Source: Chloroflexota bacterium (GTDB lineage Bacteria; Chloroflexota; Dormibacteria; Dormibacterales; Dormibacteraceae). Taken from it: DNA of 45,762 bases. Under the pieces are notes generated by a model. It had not been told where the DNA came from and made no database searches. It saw only the letters and a program-made list of their open reading frames with translations. Every line of letters starts with the position of its first letter. Positions within the stretch are counted from its first letter, which is position 1. The stretch is taken from NCBI GenBank assembly GCA_005882135.1, contig VBDR01000038.1, positions 1-45,762 on the forward strand. Reading direction: 5' to 3'. Made by a program: the position numbers and the translations under genes. This document shows, piece by piece, positions 18,453 through 26,999 of the stretch.

Positions 18453-19121
18453 TTAAGACGTCCCCGGTCGCTCCAACCGGCGCACCAGCTCGGTGAGGCT
18501 GACCTCCGCCAGCGAGGTGAGCATCAGGTCGGCAAGGGTCAGGTCGAGGCGGGCGGTGATCGTGTTCGGGATGGCCACGCACAGCATGCCGGCCCGCTTG
18601 GCTGCCATCACCCCGTTGGGCGAATCCTCGATGGCGATCGCCTCCTGCGCTTCGACACCCAGGCACTCGAGGACCGCGATGTACAGATCCGGCTCCGGCT
18701 TGACGTGGACGACGTCGTCGCGGCAGCGCAGGCAGTCGAACCTGTCCAGGATGCCCAGCCTCGCCAGGTGGCCCCTCACCCAATCGGCCGTCGAGCTCGA
18801 CGCCACGCCTAGCTGCCACCCCAGTTCGCGGGCCGCATCCAGGTGCGAGACGACGCCCGGCAGCAGCTCCTGGGCCAGGATCATCTCGGTGCGACGCCCG
18901 ATGCGGCGATCCAGCACCTCCTGCGGCAGCGGCCGGCCCAGCCGCTCTTCGAGGTGGTGCTGGGGATGGAAGCCGGTCGTGGTCGAGCCGACGATCTGCA
19001 CCCAGCGCTCGAACGGCAGCTCCTCTCCGTGGGCCTGGTAGACCTCGAGCCACGACCGGTAGACGGGCTCCTCGGTGTCGAGGATCAGGCCGTCGAAGTC
19101 GAAGACGAGAGCGCGAATCAC
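18453..19121 (-). CDS. HAD-superfamily phosphatase (beta-phosphoglucomutase-like)
   Basis: From GTG 19121 the product is 222 residues: motif I ALVFDFDGLILDTEE, a four-helix cap (FERWVQIVGSTTTGFHP), motif II GVASSSTAD, motif III with Lys in VKPEPDLYIAVLECLGV and motif IV AIEDSPNGVMAAKRAG. It is a subfamily IA HAD hydrolase close to beta-phosphoglucomutase/phosphatases of sugar phosphates; the substrate is not readable. The GTG places motif I at the usual distance from the N-terminus. It is the first gene of a leftward group with phosphofructokinase. A divergent DUF2254 gene starts 48 nt away. Confidence 0.88.
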   Translation of the reverse strand: MIRALVFDFDGLILDTEEPVYRSWLEVYQAHGEELPFERWVQIVGSTTTGFHPQHHLEERLGRPLPQEVLDRRIGRRTEMILAQELLPGVVSHLDAARELGWQLGVASSSTADWVRGHLARLGILDRFDCLRCRDDVVHVKPEPDLYIAVLECLGVEAQEAIAIEDSPNGVMAAKRAGMLCVAIPNTITARLDLTLADLMLTSLAEVSLTELVRRLERPGTS

Positions 19122-19168
19122 GTTCCCAAAGATTAGGATCGCCGTTGCCGTGTCCACTGGCGCATCCG

Positions 19169-20818
19169 ATGCCTGAAGCGAAACTGCAAAGGGGCTCGCC
19201 GAGCGTAAAGCAGGCCAGCTCGATTGGCTGGCTCGGCGCGATGCTCTCCGGTCTGGCGCTCGTGACCATCGCGCTCATGCTCGTCGTCCTTTTCGGTGTC
19301 GTCGACGCACTGCACTTCGGTTCGATCGCCGACTTCTTCACCCCCGACCCCGCCGCGGCGGCAGGGACGCTCGGCCTGGTCGGTGGCGCCGAGGGCGTGA
19401 CGCTGAGCATCGTCTTGCTGGGGGTGATGTTCGGCATCCAGACCACCTCGTCCCGCTACTCGCCGCGGATCATCGGCATCTTCACGCGCAACCCGCTCAA
19501 CGCGCTCGTACTCAGCTTCGCCCTGGCCTCGATCCTGTACACGTTTCTCGTTCGCTCCGAGGTCAAGGTCAACTACGTGCCGATGGCGAGCGTCGCCGTC
19601 GCCGAGGTGCTGGCGCTGATCAACTTCGCGCTGCTCTTCCCTTACGTCCTCTATACGTTCGAGGTGATGCGGGCGGAGACCCTCGTCTCCGGAATCATGC
19701 GACGGGCGCGGAGGGAGCTCCGCGGAGGGATGCACACACGTCGCAGCCTGCAGCACCGCAGCGCGCTGCTGACATGCCTGGAGCAGGTGTCCGACATCGC
19801 GTTCGGCTCGGTCCAGCTCGGGGACATGCCTGTTTGTGTCCTGAGCATCGAGGTGATGGGCGACTTCCTCTCGCGCGAGTACCTTCCGGTCAAGAAGAAC
19901 CTGAACCCTGAATGGTTCAAGGTCGGGCAGGCGGAGCTGTCCGGAGCGTCCGACCAGATCATCGCCGAGGTCAACCGCGCCGGCACGTGGTTCGCCTACG
20001 TGGTGATGTCGAGCTTTGTCGACATGATCGGGCTCACGCCGGTCCACCGCAAGGAAGCCGTGCACGCGATCGCGGTCGCGACGCGAAAGATCGGTCTGGC
20101 TGCGATCGACGTGGGTGACTCCGAGGTGGCCGAGCTCAGCCTGCGCTTCTTCAACACTCACCTGCGGGCGGCGATCAACCGCTCCGCGCCGACTTTCGCC
20201 TCGGGGATCATGAATGAGTACCGTCGCTTTGCCATCGGCGCGCTCGAGTGGCGGCGCGACCTCGCCGTCGAGGCGGCGGCCCACCTGCTGCGCTACGGCA
20301 GACACTTCGATGAGGCAGGCATGCCGGCCATCTTTGGCGCAGCCGCGGAGGACGTCGCCGACCTGGCCATCGAAGCCCGCGTCCGGGACCCGCAGGTGTC
20401 ATTCCGCCTTGCCCAGCTGCTGGTCCGCAACCTGCTCGACCTCATCCCCAATGCACGTCCGATCGGATTGAACGGCCTCTTCAAAGGAGTGGCGAAACTC
20501 ACCTGCTGGGCCATGGCGTCAGACGAGAAGGACATCGCGCACGTGCTCGTCGAGGGGATCGCGGCGGCACCGCCCGATTTCGTCGACGCCGCGTTGAGCC
20601 GCATGGAGTCAACGCAGAACGGCCTCTTCTGGGAGGTCAACGAGCGCGTCATCTCGTTCGACTGGGTCGAGCAGTCGCTGCGCGACCAGATTCCCCGGCT
20701 GCGAACTGCGCTGGGGCGCGCCAAAGCGGCCGGCAACGGGGCTGTGATCGACCTGAAAGACGCGCCGGTGGTGACGAAAGACCTGGTCCAGCCGGAACCT
20801 ACTCCGTCGGCCGGTTGA
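19169..20818 (+). CDS. DUF2254-like predicted membrane protein
   Basis: A 549-residue protein with four N-terminal membrane helices (about residues 17-45, 70-95, 115-135, 140-170) followed by a large helical soluble region. The loop GIQTTSSRYSPRIIGIFTRNPLNALVLSFALASILYTFLV resembles the DUF2254 signature (Q-S-x-YSPR and a downstream helix). No enzymatic motif is seen; the C-terminal half looks like a helical-repeat scaffold. Function is unknown. I chose ATG 19169; a TTG at 19145 is in frame. Its last 20 nt overlap the convergent haemoglobin gene. Confidence 0.75.
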   Translation: MPEAKLQRGSPSVKQASSIGWLGAMLSGLALVTIALMLVVLFGVVDALHFGSIADFFTPDPAAAAGTLGLVGGAEGVTLSIVLLGVMFGIQTTSSRYSPRIIGIFTRNPLNALVLSFALASILYTFLVRSEVKVNYVPMASVAVAEVLALINFALLFPYVLYTFEVMRAETLVSGIMRRARRELRGGMHTRRSLQHRSALLTCLEQVSDIAFGSVQLGDMPVCVLSIEVMGDFLSREYLPVKKNLNPEWFKVGQAELSGASDQIIAEVNRAGTWFAYVVMSSFVDMIGLTPVHRKEAVHAIAVATRKIGLAAIDVGDSEVAELSLRFFNTHLRAAINRSAPTFASGIMNEYRRFAIGALEWRRDLAVEAAAHLLRYGRHFDEAGMPAIFGAAAEDVADLAIEARVRDPQVSFRLAQLLVRNLLDLIPNARPIGLNGLFKGVAKLTCWAMASDEKDIAHVLVEGIAAAPPDFVDAALSRMESTQNGLFWEVNERVISFDWVEQSLRDQIPRLRTALGRAKAAGNGAVIDLKDAPVVTKDLVQPEPTPSAG

Positions 20819-21182
20819 TCATCGCCGTCGAGGCGGTGTCGAAGTAATCGAGAAGCGCCCGTCGCACTGCGGGAGCGAGCTCCAGCGATTCGACCGCGGC
20901 CGTCATGTGTCCGAGCCACGCGTCGCGCTCTGCCCGGCCGATCGCGAACGGCTGGTGACGGAGGCGGAGCCTCGGATGGCCCCGCAGCTCGCTGTAGGTC
21001 GAGGGGCCGCCCCAGTACTGGATCAGGAAGAGGGTCAGCCGCTCGGTCGCACCTGACAGGTCTTCGTCCGGATACACGGAACGCAGCAAAGGATCCTCGG
21101 CGACCCGGGCGTAGAAACGTTCGACGAGAAGGCGGAAAGCCGGTTCTCCACCTGCCAGCTCGTAGACGCTTCGGTTGAGCAC
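20799..21182 (-). CDS. glbO: Truncated haemoglobin, group II (GlbO-like)
   Basis: A 127-residue 2/2 haemoglobin: SVYELAGGEPAFRLLVERFYARVAEDPLLRSVYP with the B10 Tyr region, the distal-side YWGGPSTYSELRGHPRLRLRHQPFAI with the proximal His in LRLRHQPF, and the G-helix Trp in AWLGHMTAAVE. Group II members bind O2 and help with NO/ROS detoxification. GTG 21182 gives the standard N-terminus; TTG 21203 is an alternative. The gene lies 45 nt behind the MFS exporter gene and overlaps the convergent DUF2254 gene by 20 nt. Confidence 0.9.
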   Translation of the reverse strand: MLNRSVYELAGGEPAFRLLVERFYARVAEDPLLRSVYPDEDLSGATERLTLFLIQYWGGPSTYSELRGHPRLRLRHQPFAIGRAERDAWLGHMTAAVESLELAPAVRRALLDYFDTASTAMINRPTE

Positions 21183-21226
21183 GCGCCGATCGTACGTGGC
21201 CAAGTCTTCGCGGCCGCGCTCATCGC

Positions 21227-22435
21227 CTACGTGGTCGGGCTGTTCCTGATGACGCGCAGCGCTTCCGGCGGGGCGGCGTAGCGCTCCATCTCCACTTCGC
21301 GGGGCAGGAACCAGGCGATGCCGATCGTGGCGATGACCAGGATCACGTGGGTCATCAGCGATTTCTGGAGGCCGATCGCGTCTGCGACCGCGCCGTTGAT
21401 GGGGACGCCGACGGCGCCGGTCACAAAACCAAGGCCCATCACCAGGCCCGAAGCGAGGCCGGCTCGCGAGGCCATCAGCTGTTGGGCCATCAGGAGCATG
21501 AGCGGCGCCGTCGACGCGGCGAGAATCCCGATCAGGATCGCGGTGCCGAAAGCCCAGGGACCTGGAAACATCGTGTAGAGGAGGATCGCGGGAACGGACA
21601 GGACCAGCGTGGCCAGGATCACCGTGCGCCTGCCGTAACGGTCGGCCAGCGATCCGCAACCCACCGTGCCTGCCGCGCTGGCCAGGACCAGGATTGTCGC
21701 CAGCGGACCGTAAAACTCAGGGCCATAGCCGAGCTGCCGGTACCAGGTCGGCGTGAAAGCCTGGAACACGTTGACCGTCCAGCTCCGCGACATCATGACT
21801 CCGATCACCGCCGCCAGTGCCAACACGGGCACCCCTCGCGAGGACAGCGTGGCCGTCCGGATCGCGGCGCGTGTCGCGCTCGGCTGCGCCCTCATCCGCC
21901 ACAGCAGGTAACCACCCGTGACGAGGCCCGGGATCACGAGCAAGCCGGTGCCATGGATGCCGTACGCGCCGAACAGCAGGATTCCGATGAGGGGACCGGC
22001 CGCGACGCCGACGGTGCCCGCGGTCACATAGACCGACATGCCAAAGCTCCTGCGCCACGTGGGGAGAAGACCCCTCACGTCGAGTGCGCCCAGAGGATGA
22101 AACGCACCCGAGCCGAGACCGGATGCAAGGGCCAGGGCGAGCAGCAGAGGAAAGTTGTCAACGAATCCAACCACGGCGAACGTGATCGCCGTCCACGCGA
22201 GCGCAAGTCCGGTGAAGCGTGTGCCGAAACGATCTGCGAGCAAGCCGAACAGCGGTTGCGAGATGGCCGCCATGCCGCTGTAAGCGAGGCTGACCAGGCC
22301 GACGGTGGCGAGGCTCAGGTAAAACCGGCCGATCAAGATGGGATAGAGGACCGGGATGACCCCGACGTAGCTGTCGACCGTGAAGTGGCCGAGCATCAGC
22401 GTCAGCAATTTCCCGTTGCGGAGGAACTCTTTCAT
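21227..22435 (-). CDS. MFS transporter, fosmidomycin-resistance-protein-like
   Basis: A 402-residue protein with 12 predicted membrane helices. The first-half loop LFGLLADRFGTRFTG is the MFS A-motif, ASGLGSGAFHPLGAL with a GAFHP signature is characteristic of Fsr-like (fosmidomycin efflux) transporters, and a repeated A-like motif SLADRYGRRTVIL lies in the second half. It is predicted to be a drug or metabolite exporter of the cytoplasmic membrane. Start ATG 22435 has no strong Shine-Dalgarno. The haemoglobin gene follows closely and may share its transcript. Confidence 0.9.
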   Translation of the reverse strand: MKEFLRNGKLLTLMLGHFTVDSYVGVIPVLYPILIGRFYLSLATVGLVSLAYSGMAAISQPLFGLLADRFGTRFTGLALAWTAITFAVVGFVDNFPLLLALALASGLGSGAFHPLGALDVRGLLPTWRRSFGMSVYVTAGTVGVAAGPLIGILLFGAYGIHGTGLLVIPGLVTGGYLLWRMRAQPSATRAAIRTATLSSRGVPVLALAAVIGVMMSRSWTVNVFQAFTPTWYRQLGYGPEFYGPLATILVLASAAGTVGCGSLADRYGRRTVILATLVLSVPAILLYTMFPGPWAFGTAILIGILAASTAPLMLLMAQQLMASRAGLASGLVMGLGFVTGAVGVPINGAVADAIGLQKSLMTHVILVIATIGIAWFLPREVEMERYAAPPEALRVIRNSPTT

Positions 22436-22504
22436 CCGCTTCTAATGATCGCGACGGTGGGCGAGCCGCTGTACCTGAGCCGCAAAGACGATCCGGCTTT
22501 CGGG

Positions 22505-23140
22505 TTAGAGGTCGATCAGTCTCGACGGGACGACGTTGATGACGCGGGTCGATTTGAGCATGCGCTCCGGCATCACCTGTCCGTAGGGGTGGATATGACC
22601 ATGCACGTGAAGAAGCGGCTGGAAGTTCTGGACCAGGCGCAGGAGGGCGACGAAGCCGACATGCGCTCCGTCCTTCGCCTCGGCCAGGCCAAACGGCGGC
22701 GCGTGCGTGACCAGGATGTCTAGCTTGCGACCGGCACGAACCCGCTTGAGGCGGAGCCGAAGCTCGAGCTTCAGCGCGCGCCGGCCCATCTGGCCCTGCG
22801 AATACTGGTTCGGCCCTTCCTTGTAGCGAACGCTGCCCCCGAGGCCGGCGATTCGAAGCCCGTGCACCTCGACGACCCGGCCGTCGATGTTGTCGCATCC
22901 TTGCGGACCCGGTATGGGCAGCTCGGCACGCAGCGGCATCCACGACATGTCCCGCGGCTCGAGGCTTTCGTCGTGGTTGCCGGGGACGTAGAGGAGCGGG
23001 ACGTCCATGCGGCTCACCAGGTATTCGAGGTAGTCGAACGGCAGGTCACCACAGGAAAGGACGAGGTCTGGCTTCAGGGTCGGGAGCCTGTCACCGTACA
23101 GCAACTCATCGACCTCGTCGGCGACGGCGAGGATGCGCGT
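22505..23140 (-). CDS. Calcineurin-like metallophosphoesterase; start codon appears to be ACG
   Basis: The 211-residue product has all phosphoesterase blocks: RILAVADEVDELLY, VLSCGDLPFDYLEYL, VPLLYVPGNHDES, ILVTHAPPFG and LLHVHGHIHPYG. These bind two metal ions and hydrolyse phosphoesters. The frame is open far upstream, but there is no ATG, GTG or TTG near the conserved N-terminus. The codon that aligns with the expected Met (…-RILAV) is ACG at 23138-23140, 8 nt after the stop of the 47-codon ORF upstream. Either ACG is used, or the sequence carries a point change, or the upstream small ORF drives reinitiation. Confidence 0.85.
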   Translation of the reverse strand, partial: TRILAVADEVDELLYGDRLPTLKPDLVLSCGDLPFDYLEYLVSRMDVPLLYVPGNHDESLEPRDMSWMPLRAELPIPGPQGCDNIDGRVVEVHGLRIAGLGGSVRYKEGPNQYSQGQMGRRALKLELRLRLKRVRAGRKLDILVTHAPPFGLAEAKDGAHVGFVALLRLVQNFQPLLHVHGHIHPYGQVMPERMLKSTRVINVVPSRLIDL

Positions 23141-23148
23141 GTGGCCCG

Positions 23149-23292
23149 CTAGGTGCGTTTGAACCGCAGTGCGGTCCAGTTGTCGTCGATCACGACGAAC
23201 GCGACCGGCTTGTAACCGGTCTGTCGTGTGATCTCGCGGAGGACGTCCGGACCGATCACAGGGAGCGAGCGCTGCGAGTCGAGATGTCCCAT
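23149..23292 (-). CDS. Small hypothetical protein, 47 aa
   Basis: A short ORF with ATG 23292 and a TAG stop, coding for MGHLDSQRSLPVIGPDVLRE… ending in AFVVIDDNWTALRFKRT. The composition (hydrophobic AFVVI strand, basic tail) looks protein-like and not like a random frame. It precedes the metallophosphoesterase gene by 8 nt and may be translationally coupled to it. I recognise no family. Confidence 0.5.
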   Translation of the reverse strand: MGHLDSQRSLPVIGPDVLREITRQTGYKPVAFVVIDDNWTALRFKRT

Positions 23293-23351
23293 CTTGAGTC
23301 TGTGGCCCACACATTAAAAGGAAGACGCGGGCAACGCTCACCTCGAGCGCA

Positions 23352-23357
23352 TATGAT
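23352..23357 (+). promoter_or_regulatory. Putative -10 box (TATGAT) of a leaderless lipoprotein gene
   Basis: TATGAT matches the sigma-A/70 -10 consensus in five of six positions and ends 8 nt before ATG 23366, so transcription would begin at or next to the start codon. No clear -35 is seen, and no Shine-Dalgarno is present. Confidence 0.4.
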
Positions 23358-23365
23358 CCGCGGCT

Positions 23366-23839
23366 ATGCGACGGCATGCGGCGGCGCTGGCGACGGCGGT
23401 CTGGCTCGTGGCCTGCTCCTCGACGCCCGCGACCTTTGCCCTCATCGGCGCGTCCGTCGACCCGACTTACAAGTGCCCCGGCGGCGCCAACAACGCTGCT
23501 TATGACCTCCATGCGACGATCGATGCCCGCAACAACACCTCGCGCCCGGTCACCGTCGAGTCGATCACTGCCGAGATGACCCTGACCGCGACGCATGGCA
23601 GCTGGCTGGAAAAAGTCGGCGACCGCTACCGGGCTGAAGGAGTCAAGTTCGCGCCCAGCAGGGTGGCCGCGGGCTCGACCTCGACCCTCAAGGTCACGAT
23701 CCCCAGCGCGTGCACCAGCGGCAAGTATGGCGAGGGCGTTTCAAGCTCTGGTGACTACACGGTGACGATGCACATCGCAACGTCCGCCGGCGCGTACGCC
23801 ATCTCGGCAAGAAACCAGCACCAGATCCTGGCCGCCTAG
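23366..23839 (+). CDS. Putative lipoprotein, immunoglobulin-like
   Basis: A 157-residue protein with a lipoprotein signal (hydrophobic residues 5-16, lipobox WLVAC, Cys17). The mature part is Thr/Ser/Val-rich beta structure with two cysteines (CPGG near 37 and SACTSG near 117), suggesting one disulphide-bonded beta-sandwich. Function unknown. Its TAG stop is shared (CTAG) with the convergent glycosidase-like gene. Confidence 0.7.
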   Translation: MRRHAAALATAVWLVACSSTPATFALIGASVDPTYKCPGGANNAAYDLHATIDARNNTSRPVTVESITAEMTLTATHGSWLEKVGDRYRAEGVKFAPSRVAAGSTSTLKVTIPSACTSGKYGEGVSSSGDYTVTMHIATSAGAYAISARNQHQILAA

Positions 23840-24888
23840 CCTTCGCGCAGGATCTCCAGCGCCCGCGTCCCCGCGGCAAGCCACACCGGGTCCTCCAACC
23901 AGGTCTCGACGCCCCACATCAACACGACCTGGGGCCTCTCCTGGCGGTAGTCGACGGCGCTCGCGACAAGGTCCGCCGGCGTGAACGTGTTCGAGTCGTG
24001 CCAGGGTTGCGCCTGCATCTCCGCAATCCACAGCTCTTTGCCCGCCGTTTTCGCCCGGTCGGCCCAGAACGCGACGGCTTGCTGCTTCCACTGGGTGCGG
24101 AGCTCGATGCTCGTCAGGTGGCGAAAGGGAATATTGGGTCCGTCGATGTAAAGATCGAGGCCGAGCGCGTCTGCGCTATTCAGGATCTCGGAGGGATGAC
24201 CGTTCGGGCCGAAGGGCTGCAGCAGCTGCGGCATCGAGATCTGAAGCATGTCGACCGTCGTGTTCAAACCGTTGTACGTGGTGAGCACCGCTTTGTGGTC
24301 GGGGTCAAGCCGATGCACCGCGTCCACCTCCCACGCAAGCTGCGCGGGACTGATGCGATCCTCGCCGGTGAAATCATTGCCGACGTAGTCGAGCGGCTCG
24401 TTCTCCACCTGCCACGCATAGAGCAGGGGTGAGTCACGGTACCGCGTGATGCTCGTCTCGAAGTAGTCGCGGTAATCGATGCCCGACTGGGCCTCGTCCA
24501 GGAAAGGCTGCTGCCTCAGTCCGGCCCAGGCCGGCTCATGCAGCTCGGGAAACAGGAAGTTGCGCGCGCCTAGGGTGAGCACTACGCGCGTCTGGTGCCG
24601 CGATCGCTGGTTGTGCTCTCCGATGACGTCGAGCAGCGCATCGACCGAGCTGAAGTCGAGCTGACCGCGGTTCGTCCCAACGGATTCCCAGTAGATCGGA
24701 AGGCGGACCAGGTCGGGCTCCGTGGCTGCGAGCAGCTGCTTCAAATCCTGGATCGGATCTCGATCCGCGTACTCCGAGATAAGCGGGCTGAAACTAAACC
24801 CGGCCAGCGGAGGTGCGGGGGCGTCATGCGGCCACACTTCGCTGCCCAGCGCCAGCGCGGCCGCGATCACAACGACGAGACCCTTCAT
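23836..24888 (-). CDS. Secreted clan-A glycoside hydrolase-like protein
   Basis: A 350-residue protein with a hydrophobic N-terminus (residues 3-17, signal peptide or anchor) and a (beta/alpha)8 pattern. LVRLPIYWESVG, then WQVENEP with the acid/base Glu164 after Asn, LGLDLYID, and ELWIAEMQAQPW with Glu290 in the nucleophile position match clan GH-A (GH5/39/42-like) enzymes. It probably hydrolyses an extracellular glycoside, but the family assignment and substrate are open. It diverges from the LCP gene with 83 nt between. Confidence 0.75.
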   Translation of the reverse strand: MKGLVVVIAAALALGSEVWPHDAPAPPLAGFSFSPLISEYADRDPIQDLKQLLAATEPDLVRLPIYWESVGTNRGQLDFSSVDALLDVIGEHNQRSRHQTRVVLTLGARNFLFPELHEPAWAGLRQQPFLDEAQSGIDYRDYFETSITRYRDSPLLYAWQVENEPLDYVGNDFTGEDRISPAQLAWEVDAVHRLDPDHKAVLTTYNGLNTTVDMLQISMPQLLQPFGPNGHPSEILNSADALGLDLYIDGPNIPFRHLTSIELRTQWKQQAVAFWADRAKTAGKELWIAEMQAQPWHDSNTFTPADLVASAVDYRQERPQVVLMWGVETWLEDPVWLAAGTRALEILREG

Positions 24889-24971
24889 CGCCGCCGCAAC
24901 GCGCCGGCCAGGCGGGGCACGGGTTTTTGGATGCGTTCAAGCGTTGCTCGGGTGGAGGGTCCGACGCTCAT

Positions 24972-25904
24972 ATGCCACGCGCCTGGATGGTTGCCTTTGG
25001 GTTTGTTCTCGCCGGTCTGGGAGGCCTGGGGGCCTATTTCTTGCCTGTGTTTCAGACCGCCGCGAACTCGACGACCATTGGCTCCGGCGCCCTCCCACAC
25101 CTGAACCCGGTCACCGGGCCGACGCAGCCGTTCACAGTGCTCCTGCTCGGCTCGGACGACGACTCCAAGTTCATGCCGGACCGGCTGAATACGCAGTCCA
25201 TGATCTTGATGCGCATCGACCCTGAGTCGAAGCAGGCCACGATGCTTTCGATCCCCCGCGACCTCTGGGTGCCGATCCCGAACGTGGGCTACGGCAAGAT
25301 CAGCACCGCTTATCAGATGGGCGGCGCGCAGGGGGCGATCGCGGCGGTCGAAAGCAACTTCAAGGTTCACGTCGACGATTACGTGTGGATAGGCCTCAAC
25401 GGCCTGGTGAATCTCATCAACAGGCTTGGCGGCGTGAACGTTCAGGTCACGAATCCGGTTATGGACGATTTCTACCCATCAGACCTCAACAGCGCTGGGA
25501 ACCCATATGACTATTACCGCGTCGCGGTGCTTCCGGGTGCAACCCATCTGGACGGAGTTCATGCGTTGCAGTACGTCCGCTCCCGCCACGGAGATGTGCG
25601 CGGTGATTTCGCGCGGTCGGAGCGCCAGCAACAGCTGCTGCTGTCCATCAAGGCCCAGGCCTCGCATTTGAATGTAGCTGACCTGCCCACCCTGGCGAGC
25701 GCCTTCAACGGCGAGATCAAGAGCAGCATCGGCGTCGACAGGCTGCGCCCGCTGCTGTCGATCGCGAACGATTTCAACGGTTCGAACATCCACCGCGTGG
25801 TGCTCGTGCCTCCTTACACGTCGGAAGGATTCGCGGCCGGCCAGAGCGTGGTTTTCCCAGACTGGGCCCAGATCCTGCCGCTCGTGCACCAGACCTTTCC
25901 CTGA
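24972..25904 (+). CDS. LytR-CpsA-Psr (LCP) family protein
   Basis: The product from ATG 24972 is 310 residues: an N-terminal membrane helix (about 5-25), then the LCP domain with VLLLGSDDDSKF, ATMLSIPRDLWVPIPNVGYGKISTAYQMGG (containing the pyrophosphate-binding Arg/Lys/Asn set) and LDGVHALQYVRSRHGDVRGDFARSERQQQLL. LCP proteins transfer undecaprenyl-diphosphate-linked glycopolymers to peptidoglycan outside the cell. The next gene overlaps by one base (TGATG), so the two are expressed together. Confidence 0.92.
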   Translation: MPRAWMVAFGFVLAGLGGLGAYFLPVFQTAANSTTIGSGALPHLNPVTGPTQPFTVLLLGSDDDSKFMPDRLNTQSMILMRIDPESKQATMLSIPRDLWVPIPNVGYGKISTAYQMGGAQGAIAAVESNFKVHVDDYVWIGLNGLVNLINRLGGVNVQVTNPVMDDFYPSDLNSAGNPYDYYRVAVLPGATHLDGVHALQYVRSRHGDVRGDFARSERQQQLLLSIKAQASHLNVADLPTLASAFNGEIKSSIGVDRLRPLLSIANDFNGSNIHRVVLVPPYTSEGFAAGQSVVFPDWAQILPLVHQTFP

Positions 25905-26917
25905 TGCGCTGGGCAATCGGCGCCGCCCTCGTGGTCGCGATGCTCGCTTTCGGCCTCGGCGTCTACCACACGGCCGGGGTCTTGAAAGCCGGCGGGAAGG
26001 TGGTCCACCGGCCGAACGAGGTCTCGGCGCCGCCGCTGCCGGGGACGATGTACGTCGTCCAGGGTGGCGCCATATTCCGCTTCCAGCACGGCTCCTTCAC
26101 ACAGGTGACGGCGGAAGACGGGTGGATGCAGCCGGCCGCCCGCCCCGGCGACAACCAGCTGGTCGCGGTGCGGCGGCAGACCAACTCCTCGGATCTCTTT
26201 CTGCTCACCACCGGCGGCAAGCAGGTGGTCCAGCTGACACGCAACTCAAGGCCAGGCCCGGCGGAGGGTAACCACTGGTCCTTCTACCCGCGTTTCAGCG
26301 CGGACGGTGCGACGCTCTTTTACGACTACGACCCCAAGAGTGGGTTCAACAACTACCAGGTCGACCTGGCGATCTACGCGAGCCCATCGAATCCGGACTC
26401 GCGCGGGTCTCTCCAGTGGACGCACCCCAACGACTACACCGGCGGTGACGTGTATCCCGTGCCCTTGCGCGGGGGCGGGCTCATCTACGTCAAGTACTCG
26501 ATCGATGACTCGTTCAAGGTCCACTCGCAGATCTGGCTTCAGAAGCGAGCAGGCACCTCCGGCCAGGCGCTGACCCAACCCGAGCTCGGCTGCACGCAGC
26601 CCGCCCTCTCCCCCGACGAGTCGCTGATCGCGATGGTGTGCAGCGGGGGCTCGAACCAGACCGCCGAGCTGGACGTGGCGACCTTCGATCCCACGACGCT
26701 GACGCTTGGCTCGCCGGCGACGCTGGTGAGCGGCCAGCTGGTCGCCTCACCTGTGTTCTCGCCCGATGGAAAGACGATCGCGTACCTGGCCCCGTCCACG
26801 CCGGGAGGTCAATTCCAGCTGTGGACGGCCGGCTCGAGCGGCCCGGCTTCGGTCCGCAACATCACAACGGACCTCGGCCTCGACTCCACGTCTCCGCCCG
26901 TCTGGATAGGAGGGTAG
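25904..26917 (+). CDS. Membrane-anchored TolB-like beta-propeller protein
   Basis: A 337-residue protein with an N-terminal helix (3-22, anchor) and repeated WD40-like/PD40 blades with FSADGATLFYDYDPK, ALSPDESLIAMVCSGG and VFSPDGKTIAYLAPS, as in TolB and related extracytoplasmic sensors. Two cysteines (GCTQ, VCSG) may form a disulphide. No catalytic residues are seen. Translationally coupled to the LCP gene, it may act as a cell-wall-associated partner of it; that is an inference from neighbourhood. Confidence 0.8.
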   Translation: MRWAIGAALVVAMLAFGLGVYHTAGVLKAGGKVVHRPNEVSAPPLPGTMYVVQGGAIFRFQHGSFTQVTAEDGWMQPAARPGDNQLVAVRRQTNSSDLFLLTTGGKQVVQLTRNSRPGPAEGNHWSFYPRFSADGATLFYDYDPKSGFNNYQVDLAIYASPSNPDSRGSLQWTHPNDYTGGDVYPVPLRGGGLIYVKYSIDDSFKVHSQIWLQKRAGTSGQALTQPELGCTQPALSPDESLIAMVCSGGSNQTAELDVATFDPTTLTLGSPATLVSGQLVASPVFSPDGKTIAYLAPSTPGGQFQLWTAGSSGPASVRNITTDLGLDSTSPPVWIGG

Positions 26918-26999
26918 ATCAACGGTGGAATTCCAGAACCGTCCAATAGTGGTAGTTGCCAAATGGCTTCGTGCGCGTTTTGTCAGTAGGAGACAAAGG

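Noticed and set aside
21347-22723. A 458-codon + strand frame opposite the MFS transporter.
   Set aside because: Its sequence is Arg/Asp/His/Gln-rich shadow; the minus strand encodes a clear 12-helix transporter.
22505-23596. The full 363-codon open frame as the phosphoesterase.
   Set aside because: The first 150 residues are low-complexity Arg-rich shadow and overlap other ORFs; conserved sequence begins at RILAV.
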